Assembly (NCBI RefSeq): GCF_017599345.1
Contig: NZ_JAGFVL010000032.1
Location: 62,001 to 126,000, forward strand
Direction: 5' to 3'
From: Gracilibacillus suaedae
GTDB taxonomy: Bacteria > Bacillota > Bacilli > Bacillales > Amphibacillaceae
Length of the DNA: 64,000 nt
This document shows, piece by piece, positions 1 through 9,384 of the stretch. The notes beneath the pieces were generated by a model. It searched no databases, was not told the DNA's origin, and worked only from the letters and a program-made list of their open reading frames with translations. The translations under genes and the position numbers were made by a program. Numbering within the stretch: position 1 is the first letter of the stretch; each line of letters starts with the position of its first letter.

Positions 1-2
1 CA

Positions 3-569
3 GTTAATGAATTGAAAGAAATAGAGCTTGCAGAACCATTTAAATTTACACGTGGGGCAAAAGTGCTGAAAATAGAAGCTGGTTCAGGTTTTGTGAATCC
101 CTTTCAATATGGTTCAATGCTCTATAACATTGAAAAAGATCCGAAACAAGAAAATGAAATAGAAGATGTAGAAATAGAACAAAAACTGATTAAGCAAATG
201 GTGAAGATAATGAAGCAACATGAAGCACCTGATGAACAATTTGAAAGGTTAGGTATACCAAAAGATGGGCAGATTACCAATGATGAACTAACACAACAAA
301 AAGAAAGAACCAGAGAAGCAGAAAAGATTGGTATTCTCAATAATTATTCGTGGACAAAAGTTGCTCAGAATAAAGTTCGTGCATTGTTAAATTCTACTCC
401 AAAGGAAAATAGAACAGCAGTTATTGATAAACTAGAAGATTATATTCATAATGTGTCCGTAAAAAGTATAGATGGTGAAGTAATTAATTCCTTTGTGGAT
501 AATCATTTTGAAAGTGCAGAGCAAGAAAAGATTAAATATTTTATTAACCTTGCAGGAAGAACTAGTTAA
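3..569 (+). CDS. Sulfatase, C-terminal part (5' end outside window)
   Basis: The frame is open from the first bases, so the gene starts upstream of the window; the TTG at 12 is internal and not a real start. The visible part resembles the C-terminal tail of alkaline-phosphatase-superfamily sulfatases: a line of the form MLYNIEKDPKQENEIED followed by a helix and the characteristic 'HEAPDEQFERLGI' segment. About 90 further helical residues follow to the stop. The catalytic half (CxPSR) is not in the window, so Cys-type versus Ser-type cannot be seen. A GH3 beta-glucosidase follows 80 bp downstream and a sulfatase-maturating enzyme 2.5 kb downstream, which supports a sulfatase in a glycan-desulfating locus. 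The family call rests on remembered tail motifs. Confidence 0.6.
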   Translation, partial: VNELKEIELAEPFKFTRGAKVLKIEAGSGFVNPFQYGSMLYNIEKDPKQENEIEDVEIEQKLIKQMVKIMKQHEAPDEQFERLGIPKDGQITNDELTQQKERTREAEKIGILNNYSWTKVAQNKVRALLNSTPKENRTAVIDKLEDYIHNVSVKSIDGEVINSFVDNHFESAEQEKIKYFINLAGRTS

Positions 570-650
570 GCGTAATAGTAAGTTCTATCGTGAACATACA
601 GGCAGTTAGCTCTGTGTAAATCCTTAAACAAAAGATACGGAGGTTCAAAA

Positions 651-2948
651 ATGACAAGAAATATCTCAAGATTAATAGAACAGATGACGATTGAAGAAAA
701 AGCAGGAATGTGCTCCGGATTAGATTTTTGGTATTTAAAAGGTGTGGAACGATTAGGGATCCCTTCCATAATGGTAACAGATGGCCCGCACGGTCTACGA
801 AAGCAAGCAGAAGACGCAGATCATTTAGGTTTAAGTAATAGTGTTCCTGCAACCTGTTTTCCTTCAGCAGTAGGTCTGGCAAGCTCATGGGATCGAGATC
901 TAGTTAATAAAGTTGGTGTTGCTTTAGGGGAAGAAGCACAGGCTGAGAAAGTTGGTGTTTTACTTGGTCCTGGTGCGAATATTAAACGCTCGCCGTTATG
1001 TGGAAGGAATTTCGAATATTTTTCAGAGGATCCATATTTGTCATCAGAAATGGCTGCTAGTCATATTAAAGGTGTACAAAGTCAAGGAGTCGGTACTTCC
1101 TTAAAACACTTTGCAGCAAATAATCAAGAACATCGTCGTATGTCTACAAATGCTGTCGTAGATGAACGTACTTTAAGAGAGATCTATCTTGCTAGTTTCG
1201 AACAAGTAGTAAAGAAGGCTGAACCTTGGACTGTCATGTGTTCCTATAATAAAGTAAACGGAGAGTTTGCTGCGGAAAGTAAAAACTTATTAACAGACAT
1301 TCTAAGAGACGAATGGGGTTTTAACGGATTTGTTGTTTCGGATTGGGGTGCTGTTAATGAGCGAGTTGATGGACTGAAAGCAGGACTTGAGCTTGAAATG
1401 CCTGCAAGTAAAGGTATAGGGGAAAATAAAATTCTATCAGCAATTGAATCTGGTGAGCTAACAGAAGAATCACTTGATCAAGCAGTTGAACGATTATTGC
1501 GGATTATCTTTATGGCTGTTGACAATCAAAAAGAAAATGCAAGCTATGATAAACAGGATCATCATCAATTAGCGAAGCAAGTAGCAAGTGAAGGGATGGT
1601 TCTACTTAAAAATGACGAAGAAATTCTCCCGTTATCAACAGACAACCATGTCGCGGTTATAGGTGCACTTGCTAAACAACCAAGATATCAGGGTGGGGGA
1701 AGCTCACATATTAATCCAACCTACCTAGACGATATTTATGAAGAAATAGAACGGTCAGTATCAAGCAAAGCTAATATTGCATATGCTCAAGGTTATCACT
1801 TGGAAAGTGATCATATCGATAAAAAATTAATCGAAGAAGCTAAACAAACAGCATTAGAAGCAGATAAAGCGATTTTATTTATAGGCTTGCCAGACCGTTA
1901 TGAGTCAGAAGGGTATGATCGTACCCATTTGAACATTCCAGAAAATCAACGACAATTAATGGAGGAAGTTGCCCAAGTTCAACCAAATGTGATCGTGGTC
2001 TTAAGTAATGGAGCACCAATTGAAATACCTTGGTTAGATAAAGTAAAGGCAATTTTAGAAGGATATCTAGGAGGACAAGCTTTAGGTGGTGCTATTGCAG
2101 ATATTCTATTTGGAAAAGTAAATCCTAGTGGAAAGTTGGCCGAAACTTTTCCAGTTAAGCTAAGTGATAATCCGTCTTATCTGAATTTCCCTGGTGATGG
2201 GGATACGGTAGAGTATAAAGAAGGCATTTATGTCGGATATCGATACTATGATGCAAAAGAAATTGAACCATTATTCCCCTTTGGTTATGGACTAAGTTAT
2301 ACGAATTTTGAATATAGCAATTTATCCATTAGTGACAAGGAAATACAAGATTCGGAGACTTTAACTGTAAGTCTAACCGTTACAAATACAGGTGAAGTTT
2401 TTGGGAAAGAAGTTGTGCAATTATACGTACAAGATGTAGAAAGCAATATTAGCAGACCCGAAAAAGAGTTAAAGCAATTTGAAAAAGTAGCTTTACAACC
2501 TAGAGAATCTAAAGAAGTTACTTTTAGATTAGATAAGCGTGCTTTTGCATACTATAATGTAGATTTAAAAGATTGGCATGTGGAAACAGGAGACTTTGAC
2601 ATATTAATTGGAAAATCATCAAGAGAGATTGTTTTAAAAGAAACAGTTAAAGTAATCTCTACTGTTAGTGTGTATACAACTATTCACCGTAATACTACAG
2701 TGGGAGATATCATGCAAAATCCGACAATAGCGCCTTTAGCTAAAAAGCTGCTAAAAGAAGCGAATAAAAATAACCCGTTAATGAATGTAGAAGATGATCA
2801 TAATGAATCAAATGAGATGATGGAAGCGATGATGATGTATATGCCATTAAGAGCACTTGCTAATTTTAGTGGTGGAACATTTACGGAAAAGATGCTAAAA
2901 GACATGATTGATCAATTAAATAAAAAACAGCAAGAAGCATTATCTTAA
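651..2948 (+). CDS. GH3 family beta-glucosidase
   Basis: A 765-residue, probably cytoplasmic glycoside hydrolase of family 3; no signal peptide is seen. It should release terminal beta-linked glucose (or xylose) from short oligosaccharides. The order is typical: a TIM barrel with MVTDGPHG near residue 42, KHFAANNQE near 152 and the nucleophile Asp in VVSDWGAV (about residue 231), then the alpha/beta sandwich, then a fibronectin-III-like domain from about 560. The last 90 residues, with the [20 protein letters not shown] segment, are a tail seen in many Firmicute GH3 enzymes of the BglB type. ATG is preceded by ACGGAGG at 8 nt. It lies between a sulfatase fragment and a sulfatase maturase. The exact substrate is not determined by sequence. 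Confidence 0.93.
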   Translation: MTRNISRLIEQMTIEEKAGMCSGLDFWYLKGVERLGIPSIMVTDGPHGLRKQAEDADHLGLSNSVPATCFPSAVGLASSWDRDLVNKVGVALGEEAQAEKVGVLLGPGANIKRSPLCGRNFEYFSEDPYLSSEMAASHIKGVQSQGVGTSLKHFAANNQEHRRMSTNAVVDERTLREIYLASFEQVVKKAEPWTVMCSYNKVNGEFAAESKNLLTDILRDEWGFNGFVVSDWGAVNERVDGLKAGLELEMPASKGIGENKILSAIESGELTEESLDQAVERLLRIIFMAVDNQKENASYDKQDHHQLAKQVASEGMVLLKNDEEILPLSTDNHVAVIGALAKQPRYQGGGSSHINPTYLDDIYEEIERSVSSKANIAYAQGYHLESDHIDKKLIEEAKQTALEADKAILFIGLPDRYESEGYDRTHLNIPENQRQLMEEVAQVQPNVIVVLSNGAPIEIPWLDKVKAILEGYLGGQALGGAIADILFGKVNPSGKLAETFPVKLSDNPSYLNFPGDGDTVEYKEGIYVGYRYYDAKEIEPLFPFGYGLSYTNFEYSNLSISDKEIQDSETLTVSLTVTNTGEVFGKEVVQLYVQDVESNISRPEKELKQFEKVALQPRESKEVTFRLDKRAFAYYNVDLKDWHVETGDFDILIGKSSREIVLKETVKVISTVSVYTTIHRNTTVGDIMQNPTIAPLAKKLLKEANKNNPLMNVEDDHNESNEMMEAMMMYMPLRALANFSGGTFTEKMLKDMIDQLNKKQQEALS

Positions 2949-2953
2949 GTGAC

Positions 2954-2983
2954 AAAGCCGCAGTATTTATGTACTGCGGCTTT
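2954..2983 (+). terminator. Rho-independent terminator after GH3 gene
   Basis: A 12-bp perfect stem (AAAGCCGCAGTA / TACTGCGGCTTT) with a 6-nt loop sits 5 bp after the stop. The run of T is short, and the same hairpin could work on both strands. Confidence 0.8.
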
Positions 2984-3020
2984 AAATATCTTGTTACTTA
3001 CTTATAGGCAGGTGTCGATT

Positions 3021-3039
3021 GAGAATGATATTTATCACT
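3021..3039 (+). promoter_or_regulatory. Possible Fur-like box upstream of sulfatase maturase
   Basis: GAGAATGATATTTATCACT matches the 19-bp Fur consensus (GATAATGATAATCATTATC) at about 13-14 positions. It lies about 50 bp before the start of a gene for an iron-sulfur enzyme. The match is partial and made by eye, so this is only a candidate site. Confidence 0.25.
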
Positions 3040-3091
3040 GATTCCACTATTTCTATTAAACTATAATATGTGGAAAAAGGGGAATTGTAAA

Positions 3092-4360
3092 ATGGAGATA
3101 GTTAGTTCTTCGAAAGCAATCAGGAATCAATCAATAATTTCAGGTGTCATGTGGAAAACAGTATCTGAAGCTTGTAATCTGGCGTGTGACTATTGCTACT
3201 ATAGCCGATGTGGCGGCAGATCTGGCCATATAGAACGGATTGAAGACAAGGTGCTGGAGAATTTTATTAAGGAATATATGAAGGCATCCCGCGGTGTGGT
3301 AAGTTTTACATGGCAAGGAGGAGAACCACTTCTTGCGGGCTTGGATTTTTTTAAGAAAGTAGTCGCATTACAAGCGAAATATGCCCCCAAAAGAACAATT
3401 ATAAGTAACAGTATTCAAACCAATGGAACGTTGATCAATGAAAAATGGGCAGCTTTTTTTAAGAAATATAACTTCTTGGTCGGAGTGAGTATTGATGGCC
3501 CTGAAGAAATCAATGATCAACGTAGAGTAACAAGTACAGGCAAGGGAAGTTATCAAGCTATTATGAAAGGAATTCAGCATTTAAGAGAGTATGAAGTTGA
3601 TTTTAATGTATTGACGGTAATTCATGAGAATAATGTACATCATGCGAAGGAACTGATGATGTTTTATGAGCGTGAACAGTTTGATTTTGTGCAGTTTATT
3701 CCATGTATGGATTTTCAATCGCAGAATGTTGATCAACCTGGTGTTTTTCATATATCACCTAGAGAGTATGGTGATTTTTTATGTGAGGCATTTGACTATT
3801 GGTATAACGATGGAAACCCCAAAATATCGGTGCGTTTCTTTGATAATATATTAGCTGTTTTTCTAGGTCATCAAGCAGAATTATGTGTTCACCGAGAAAA
3901 GTGTCCCAAGATACTGATATTGGAACAAAATGGTGATGCGTATCCGTGTGACTTTTTTATTCACGAAGATTATCGGTTAGGAAATGTGAATGAAAACTCA
4001 TTAGCTGAAATTGCAAATCATGAAAAATGGGATGAATTTCTGGACATGAAACCGAATCTGCCTGACAAATGTAAACAATGCGAATTTCTATCTTTATGCC
4101 ATGGAGGATGTCCAAGAAATCGGCTACAAGATCAGTCTTTGACGGATGTGGATTATTTTTGCGAAAGTTACCAACAGATTTATCGCTATGCTAGAGAAAG
4201 AATTACTAATGTTACCAAACAAATAAGGAAAAATCAAATTAATCAATACTATCGGTCAGGGCAACCATTACCAGGGCGGAATGAGTTATGTATTTGTGGT
4301 AGTAATAAAAAATTCAAAAAATGCTGTGAGCCACTTTTAGACAGACTGGACTTTTCATAG
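3092..4360 (+). CDS. Anaerobic sulfatase-maturating enzyme (radical SAM/SPASM)
   Basis: This radical SAM enzyme of 422 residues would oxidise the active-site Cys (or Ser) of sulfatases to formylglycine without oxygen. The cluster motif CNLACDYC (CX3CX2C) is at residues 28-35. Two auxiliary-cluster (SPASM) Cys groups follow: CVHREKC with a later GDAYPCDFF, and CKQCEFLSLCHGGCPRNR. The extreme C-terminus is a SEC-C zinc motif (PGRNELCICGSNKKFKKCC), which is extra to the basic family. I chose ATG 3092 because AAAAAGGGGA lies about 10 nt upstream; the ATG at 3068 has no such site. Its likely clients are the sulfatase cut off at the window start and the Cys-type sulfatase at 49845. Confidence 0.92.
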   Translation: MEIVSSSKAIRNQSIISGVMWKTVSEACNLACDYCYYSRCGGRSGHIERIEDKVLENFIKEYMKASRGVVSFTWQGGEPLLAGLDFFKKVVALQAKYAPKRTIISNSIQTNGTLINEKWAAFFKKYNFLVGVSIDGPEEINDQRRVTSTGKGSYQAIMKGIQHLREYEVDFNVLTVIHENNVHHAKELMMFYEREQFDFVQFIPCMDFQSQNVDQPGVFHISPREYGDFLCEAFDYWYNDGNPKISVRFFDNILAVFLGHQAELCVHREKCPKILILEQNGDAYPCDFFIHEDYRLGNVNENSLAEIANHEKWDEFLDMKPNLPDKCKQCEFLSLCHGGCPRNRLQDQSLTDVDYFCESYQQIYRYARERITNVTKQIRKNQINQYYRSGQPLPGRNELCICGSNKKFKKCCEPLLDRLDFS

Positions 4361-4418
4361 GAAATAAATACAAGTATACTTAAAAGTACATGATGCATGG
4401 AAAAAGGGAGAGAAAAAC

Positions 4419-5606
4419 GTGTTAAAGTACTTTTTAAAACAAACATCATCAAAATATAATGGGATGAAACAAATCTATCAATATATACATGCAAATGGTC
4501 CTGTCACCAAAGCAACATTGGTGGAACAAACGCAAATGAAGCAAACTACTGTTACTCGGCATTTAGAGACTTTATTGGCAGAAGGATTCATTCAAATTAG
4601 TCAATATCAGGAATCCTCAGGAGGCAGGCCACCAGCCTTATTTGAGATAGAGCCAAATGCAGGGTATATCATTGGTGTCGACTTATCTCGAATTGAATCC
4701 ACTATTTCTTTAGTCAATATGTCATTCGAGATAGTGGATAGTTATACATTTGCTATGACTGAGAAACATACACCTTCTTACACATTCCAACTGATAAAAG
4801 AACGAATAGAACATTTTCTAGAAAAGCATGATATTTCACGTGATTTTCTTCTTGGGATAGGAGTAGGCACGGTAGGTCCATTAGATAGAGAGAATGGCTT
4901 GATTCTCGATCCCGAGGCTTTTATTGCAAGTGGATGGAAAAGTATTTCTATTTTAGATGAGTTGAAAAGTTTACAAGTGGAAAAGGTACTATTAGAGAAT
5001 GGTGCTAATGCTGCCACGTTGCATGCATATATTAAGGGGTTAACAGCAGATCAAACCATTTTATATTGTATAAGTGGTCGTGGATTGCGTTGCGGTGTTT
5101 TAGCTGAGGGGCATATATTAAAGAATAAAACAGGTGATGCAAGTTCATTTGGAGAAATGATTATGGATGTTAATGAGCGAAGATCACTTGCTTCTTTCGT
5201 TTCTTATGATTATTTATTACAAGAAGTAAACGAACGGTATTTGCGTGAAAAGTCGATACCATTTTCTGTTCAAGACAATGAAAACAACCAGAAGGAGTTA
5301 ATGGATCTGTTCAAGCATGCTCTAAGTGCAGAGGATTCCATTGTTCAACAAGTAGTACTTGAATCGGCTGTTACGTATGGAATTGGAATCGCGAATATGG
5401 TGAATGTGTTACACCCTGATCAAGTGATTTTAAGTAGTGAATTAATGAATACATATCCACCTTATTTTAATAAGATTGTAGATACAGCTAAACAGTATAT
5501 TTATAGAATGGAACGTGAACCTGTACAATTTAAAATGGAAAAACAAAAGAAAGTTACGATTTCAACAGGGGCTGCCATTTTAGTATTTCAGTCTTATTTT
5601 GAATAA
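4419..5606 (+). CDS. ROK-family transcriptional regulator (XylR/NagC type)
   Basis: A 395-residue sugar-responsive DNA-binding protein. The first 70 residues form a winged helix (GPVTKATLVEQTQMKQTTVTR), followed by GGRPP and the start of the ROK sugar-kinase fold (GYIIGVDLSR). The usual zinc-binding CxCGxxGC motif of ROK proteins is not present; the corresponding segment reads CISGRGLRCGVLAEG and then SSFGEM, so the kinase-like half looks degenerate and probably only senses ligand. The start is a GTG with AAAAAGGGAG upstream. It follows the sulfatase maturase by 58 bp and may control this glycan locus; the direction of control is an inference. Confidence 0.88.
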   Translation: MLKYFLKQTSSKYNGMKQIYQYIHANGPVTKATLVEQTQMKQTTVTRHLETLLAEGFIQISQYQESSGGRPPALFEIEPNAGYIIGVDLSRIESTISLVNMSFEIVDSYTFAMTEKHTPSYTFQLIKERIEHFLEKHDISRDFLLGIGVGTVGPLDRENGLILDPEAFIASGWKSISILDELKSLQVEKVLLENGANAATLHAYIKGLTADQTILYCISGRGLRCGVLAEGHILKNKTGDASSFGEMIMDVNERRSLASFVSYDYLLQEVNERYLREKSIPFSVQDNENNQKELMDLFKHALSAEDSIVQQVVLESAVTYGIGIANMVNVLHPDQVILSSELMNTYPPYFNKIVDTAKQYIYRMEREPVQFKMEKQKKVTISTGAAILVFQSYFE

Positions 5607-5664
5607 AGTTCGATGTACCTACTAGTTAGTTTTCATATCGTTGTTAGAAGACAAAAATATTAAG

Positions 5665-5714
5665 TTTATCACGGTGCTAACCGTCTGTAAGCCTCCTGTT
5701 GATCATAGCCTCAC
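5665..5714 (+). repeat. Dispersed palindromic repeat, short copy A
   Basis: TTTATCACGGTGCTAACC begins the unit and GATCATAGCCTCAC ends it. It is the left arm of the long copies at 9385 and 15666 joined directly to their right end, with the middle missing. It has the same architecture as copy D at 51609. Confidence 0.8.
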
Positions 5715-5738
5715 AAGTCGATCATGGGTATTAGAATG

Positions 5739-5774
5739 AAGCGATTTGGATCAAAGTCTAAGTCGCTTTTTTTA
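5739..5774 (+). terminator. Rho-independent terminator
   Basis: AAGCGATTT pairs with AAGTCGCTT (one bulged or mismatched base) around a 12-nt loop and is followed by seven T. It is placed to end transcripts coming from the ROK gene. Confidence 0.65.
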
Positions 5775-5924
5775 ACTGTTTCAAAAATGGTATAGGAAAT
5801 GGTACTTTCCGGATCAACTTAAGTGATCTTCTTCTTTAGTGTCAAGATATTCGTGATGAATTTTTACGATAAGGCGGTCACTTTGTATGGTAGCTTATTG
5901 TTTTTAATGAATACGTATATAGGT

Positions 5925-5934
5925 GAAACGTTTC
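5925..5934 (+). promoter_or_regulatory. LacI-type operator GAAACGTTTC
   Basis: A perfect 10-bp palindrome, identical in core to the two operators before the LacI-family gene at 41906. It lies 59 bp before the next start codon. Its regulator is not shown by sequence. Confidence 0.45.
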
Positions 5935-5992
5935 CAATGATAAAGGCGTATTAGATTGTAATGGATCAATTGGAGAAGGAGGAGGTGGAATA

Positions 5993-6457
5993 ATGGAAAG
6001 TGAAAGAGTTAATAAACTGATTACTTTGCTTGAGGAACTGAGAAATAATGCTGATCAACAAGTTGCCTCAAAGCTTGAAAAAGATAAATGTAAGCGAATA
6101 GTCCAAAGGCTGAGTTCCTTCTCAGTCGATTGCAAGGATTGCTATCAGTATCTTGTTAAATTCGAAGAACATTTACTACAACTTAAAGATAAGAAAGATT
6201 ATTTTGCAGAAAAGGATGTTAAGCATCATAAACAAAAAATAGCTAGCATCAGTTCTCATCTGCAGAAACAACACAAGTTAGTATCAAGTGGTTTTTATCT
6301 AAGTATATATATGTCGATTGGTACTAGTTTAGGTGTAGTGTTTGGATTACTTATATTTGATAATGTTGGACTGGGATTACCACTTGGAATAGCGATAGGT
6401 GTAGCAATTGGATCAGGTTTAGATGCAGATGCGAAGAAGAAGGGGATGGTCCTGTAA
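5993..6457 (+). CDS. Hypothetical protein with C-terminal glycine-rich membrane hairpin
   Basis: I do not recognise a named family. The 154-residue product has an N-terminal, charged, helical half of about 100 residues with a CKDC pair near residue 47. Two hydrophobic segments follow (about 103-123 and 127-145), rich in glycine (GTSLGVVFGLLI, GLGLPLGIAIGVAIGSG) like glycine-zipper transmembrane helices. It ends in a short basic tail. ATG 5993 follows GGAGGTGG with good spacing. A LacI-type palindrome lies 59 bp upstream, and a lipoprotein hydrolase gene follows 85 bp downstream. A membrane-bound role is inferred; no enzymatic motif is seen. Confidence 0.7.
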   Translation: MESERVNKLITLLEELRNNADQQVASKLEKDKCKRIVQRLSSFSVDCKDCYQYLVKFEEHLLQLKDKKDYFAEKDVKHHKQKIASISSHLQKQHKLVSSGFYLSIYMSIGTSLGVVFGLLIFDNVGLGLPLGIAIGVAIGSGLDADAKKKGMVL

Positions 6458-6542
6458 TACATGAGCACAAGGATCAAGCCAAAGAAGCTAATGTCCTCTT
6501 ATCATTTGGTGACTTTTTGAACAGCAATTGGAGGAAAATCAA

Positions 6543-7898
6543 ATGAACGTTACGAAAAGCCTAAAAAGTTGGAGCTTGCTACTGCTTATCATTTTTTTAA
6601 CTAGTTGTTCCAATGATGCTAAAGATTTTACACCTGAACAGGCGGCTCATGAGGTGATAGAGTTATTGCGAACTGGAGCTTATCAAACAGTTCATGACCA
6701 ATGGTTTGGGGAAGAATTACAAGCTTCAATACCTATGGATCAGCTAGAAAGGGAATGGGAGAAACGCTCAGCAGATGGTGGAGAATTTGTTGACGTCCAT
6801 TCCTTAAATGTAGAGAAACGGGGCAATAATGTAGAGGTTATCGAAGGAAAAGTAGAATATACGAATCAGACACTAGACGTTAGGATGATCTTGAACCATC
6901 AGTTATTAGTTGGTTTTAGTCTGCCTAATAGTATGACAAATGCTAGTCTGCCAGATTCGATTGTTGAAGAAGAAATTATTGTTGGAGAAGGAACCGCTTA
7001 TGAGCTTGGAGGAACACTTACTCTTCCTAAGAATCAAGAGAATTTACCAGCCGTCGTCCTTGTACAAGGTTCTGGACCAAGTGATCGAGATGAATCAGTT
7101 TACGCGTATAAGCCTTTTCGTGATATTGCTTGGGGCTTAGCGGAACAGGGCATTGCGGTGATTCGTTATGATAAAAGAACCTATATTTATGGGGAGAAAG
7201 CAGTCCACGATACCAACAAACTTACGGTATATGAGGAAACGGTAGAAGATGCCATTCGGGCTACAGAATTATTGAAGAGTGATAAACGCATTGATGAAAA
7301 TAATGTCTATATACTTGGGCATAGTCTTGGCGGGATGTTAGCTCCTCGAATTGATCTACAAGGTGGAGATTATACGGGTATTATTATCCTTGCTGGTTCA
7401 CCACGCCCCTTATGGGAAATTGTCTATGACCAAAATAAAGCCGTATTAGAGAATACACCGATGACTGAGTCCGATAAAAAGGAACAAAAAGAACTGGTGG
7501 AAGAGGAATACAAAAAAGCCCAGCAGTTACGAGAAATATCAGAAGATGAAGCTAAAAAAATGACTGTATTTGGAATGAATGGCTACTATTTAAAAGAAAT
7601 GGATCAATATAATGTTGCATCAATTGTGTCAAAGCTGGATAAACCGTTATTCATTTTGCAAGGAGAGGACGATTTTCAAGTATCTTATGAGAAGGATTTT
7701 ACCGCTTGGCAAGTGCTATTAGAGGATAACGAAAATGCTACTATAAGTAGTTATCCAGATCTTAATCACTTTTTTGTTGATTACCAAGGCCCAGGTAAAG
7801 GAACAATTAAAGAGTACGAAGCACCAAAACAAGTTGACACGGAGGTAATTACCGATATAGGGGAATGGATGTTCACACAACTAAAGGATAACAAATAG
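6543..7898 (+). CDS. Lipoprotein alpha/beta hydrolase with N-terminal DUF3887
   Basis: A secreted, lipid-anchored serine hydrolase of 451 residues. The signal peptide ends in the lipobox LTSC (Cys about 22). Residues 30-130 match the DUF3887 fold, and the rest is an alpha/beta hydrolase with the oxyanion segment QGSGPSDRDES, the nucleophile elbow GHSLGG (Ser about 262), the acid in QGEDDFQV and the His in DLNHFF. It is of the esterase/peptidase-like type (YqkD/DUF3887-hydrolase group); the substrate is unknown. The ATG at 6543 has GGAGG 8 nt upstream, whereas the in-frame TTG at 6528 overlaps that site. A second DUF3887 lipoprotein follows after 20 bp, so the two are probably co-transcribed. 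Confidence 0.85.
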   Translation: MNVTKSLKSWSLLLLIIFLTSCSNDAKDFTPEQAAHEVIELLRTGAYQTVHDQWFGEELQASIPMDQLEREWEKRSADGGEFVDVHSLNVEKRGNNVEVIEGKVEYTNQTLDVRMILNHQLLVGFSLPNSMTNASLPDSIVEEEIIVGEGTAYELGGTLTLPKNQENLPAVVLVQGSGPSDRDESVYAYKPFRDIAWGLAEQGIAVIRYDKRTYIYGEKAVHDTNKLTVYEETVEDAIRATELLKSDKRIDENNVYILGHSLGGMLAPRIDLQGGDYTGIIILAGSPRPLWEIVYDQNKAVLENTPMTESDKKEQKELVEEEYKKAQQLREISEDEAKKMTVFGMNGYYLKEMDQYNVASIVSKLDKPLFILQGEDDFQVSYEKDFTAWQVLLEDNENATISSYPDLNHFFVDYQGPGKGTIKEYEAPKQVDTEVITDIGEWMFTQLKDNK

Positions 7899-7918
7899 AT
7901 ATAATGGAGGAATGGCAA

Positions 7919-8374
7919 ATGAAAAAAATTCAATCGATCGTTGGTGTAATGATAGCAGGATTGATATTGCTCGCAGGATGTAATCAATCAGAAGAGTCAG
8001 AAGAAGAACCATTAAAGCAAAATCAAGAGGAGCAGGAAGGGGAGGAACAATCTGCTACTGAAAGTAACGAGAATAATCAGATAATTGGCATGGCCGAGAC
8101 TTTTATTGATCAATTAAATGAAGGGAAGTTTGATGAAGCAACAGCAAACTTTGACGAAACGATGGCTGAGCAGTTAACTGCCGATAAACTAGAGGGGATT
8201 TGGAATGATCTCCATAACCAGCTAGGAGACTTTATCGATCAAGAGTTCCATACTATTGAAGAAGTGGATGGATACCAGGTTGTATTAATTGCAGGCATCT
8301 TTAATGATGATGATGTCACATTTCAAGTTACTTTTAATGAAAATCAACAAATTGCAGGATTTTATATTCAATAA
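7919..8374 (+). CDS. DUF3887-type lipoprotein
   Basis: A 151-residue predicted lipoprotein: a lysine-rich start, a hydrophobic core and the lipobox LLAGC (Cys about 20). A very acidic, Gln/Glu-rich linker (about 25-55) follows, then a domain of about 100 residues that resembles the DUF3887 part of the preceding hydrolase (AETFIDQLNEGKFDEAT, then YQVVLIAGIF and GFYIQ). It looks like a stand-alone copy of that domain. The start is the ATG at 7919, with GGAGG 8 nt upstream; an ATG at 7904 lies inside the ribosome site region. It probably shares a transcript with the hydrolase. Function is unknown. Confidence 0.8.
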   Translation: MKKIQSIVGVMIAGLILLAGCNQSEESEEEPLKQNQEEQEGEEQSATESNENNQIIGMAETFIDQLNEGKFDEATANFDETMAEQLTADKLEGIWNDLHNQLGDFIDQEFHTIEEVDGYQVVLIAGIFNDDDVTFQVTFNENQQIAGFYIQ

Positions 8375-8567
8375 TTACAAAAGGCAAGTTATTACACGGT
8401 AAAAGAAGAACGAGGATTCAAGTCGACAACACAGGATAAAACCACCATTGTTACTAAGAAACAGAAACTTGAAAGGGTTTATTGGCAAAAGTAACTTTTA
8501 AAATGCTAAAATGAAGTATATGGGAATTCCTGGTTGATGTTGTGACACATAAATGAGGGGGCTAGCT

Positions 8568-9029
8568 ATGGAGTATAGTATCAATCCGCTAAGATGGTCG
8601 ACGATTAGTATTTTTCTCATTGTGATATTGTGGAATCTGTTATCAGATTATTATGGCTCTTCTTTATTACTGTTCCTCCTGTATTTACTAGTTGTAATTG
8701 TTTTTGCTTCTTCCATTCGTTTTAAATTTAAAATCCATGATAATCACCTAGTATATCAAGTATTATTATTTAAAAAATCTATTATCAAAAAGAAAATTGA
8801 TCCTGGCCAAGTAGAACAAATGAAATTTATACGTGCCGGATGGGCAAAGAAAGCTGCCATTATAAAACTAGAAAAAGGAATGGATATTAGATTGGCTGTA
8901 CTGTATCCCGAAGAGGCGTATGAACATCTATTGGAATTTGCAGGGAAACATGATATTTCAATAGTTAAAACCAATGACTACTTAACTTTGGAAAGGAAGG
9001 TGGAGAGGAATAAAATGGAGAGTAGTTAG
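8568..9029 (+). CDS. Small membrane protein with PH-like domain
   Basis: A 153-residue protein with two adjacent hydrophobic segments (about 12-30 and 33-50), followed by a soluble domain of beta strands that resembles bacterial PH domains of the YdbT/DUF5673 kind (RFKFKIHDNHLVYQVLLFKKSIIKK). The C-terminal tail is charged. ATG 8568 is preceded by GAGGGGG; the ATG at 8553 sits before that site and is less likely. No partner gene is obvious, and the next gene downstream is on the other side of a repeat-rich gap. The family match is tentative. Confidence 0.65.
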   Translation: MEYSINPLRWSTISIFLIVILWNLLSDYYGSSLLLFLLYLLVVIVFASSIRFKFKIHDNHLVYQVLLFKKSIIKKKIDPGQVEQMKFIRAGWAKKAAIIKLEKGMDIRLAVLYPEEAYEHLLEFAGKHDISIVKTNDYLTLERKVERNKMESS

Positions 9030-9111
9030 CTATTTTTCTTGTCTTATAGTACATTTATACTCTACCCACTGTATTTATCGATGAGCGGAATAGCTTTCAT
9101 AAGCTTGAAAC

Positions 9112-9160
9112 GAAAAAAAGTGGCAGCCACAGAAACCCATTCTTCTCCGTGTCCTGCCAC
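9112..9160 (-). terminator. Rho-independent terminator of telA remnant
   Basis: On the minus strand GTGGCAG and CTGCCAC form a stem closed further by inner pairs (ACAC/GTGT-like and GAGAA/TTTCT), followed by seven T. It lies just after the remnant's stop codon, and its conservation suggests the gene was intact until recently. Confidence 0.75.
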
Positions 9161-9179
9161 TGGCTAACGTCAATAAGAT

Positions 9180-9380
9180 TTAACTCTCTTCCTTGACCTC
9201 CAACAATTTTTGCTTCAGTGTATTCTCCATTGTGCTAATTTCTTGTTCTGCTTCCATCCGTTTTCGGTGCCCATCATGTTGAATCTTTAGTACTTCTTCA
9301 AGCGTGGAAACTAAATTCTCTTGGGTTTTCTTTAACGTGTCAATATCGACGAGACCCTGCTCGTTCAGTTTTGCTGTTTC
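9180..9380 (-). pseudogene. TelA/YceH-type protein, C-terminal remnant
   Basis: Reading the minus strand gives 66 residues ending in a stop, starting ETAKLNEQGLVDIDTLKKTQ and ending KQKLLEVKEES. This is the conserved C-terminal helix region of TelA-family (toxic anion resistance, YceH) proteins. Upstream, the frame runs at once into TAG and then into repeat copy B, so more than 80 percent of the usual gene (about 350-390 residues) is absent. The terminator downstream is intact. This looks like a gene lost by deletion or insertion at the repeat boundary. The family identity rests on the C-terminal sequence alone. Confidence 0.7.
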
Positions 9381-9384
9381 CTAA

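Larger units (their letters stand above)
5607..5992. other. Intergenic region, 386 bp
   Basis: It holds the short repeat copy A (5665-5714), a terminator hairpin (5739-5774) and a LacI-type palindrome (5925-5934). No credible gene was seen. Confidence 0.7.

Noticed and set aside
3068-3091. Earlier ATG for the sulfatase maturase
   Set aside because: It has no ribosome site, and the better-spaced AAAAAGGGGA serves the ATG at 3092.
5820-5900. Short minus-strand frame IQSDRLIVKIHHEYLD
   Set aside because: It has only about 24 codons to a stop, no start and no family match; too little to call a remnant.
8375-8494. In-frame continuation after the stop of the DUF3887 lipoprotein (about 39 codons)
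   Set aside because: The lipoprotein already ends where its family usually ends, and the extension matches nothing I recognise. Stop readthrough or a lost C-terminus is possible but unsupported.
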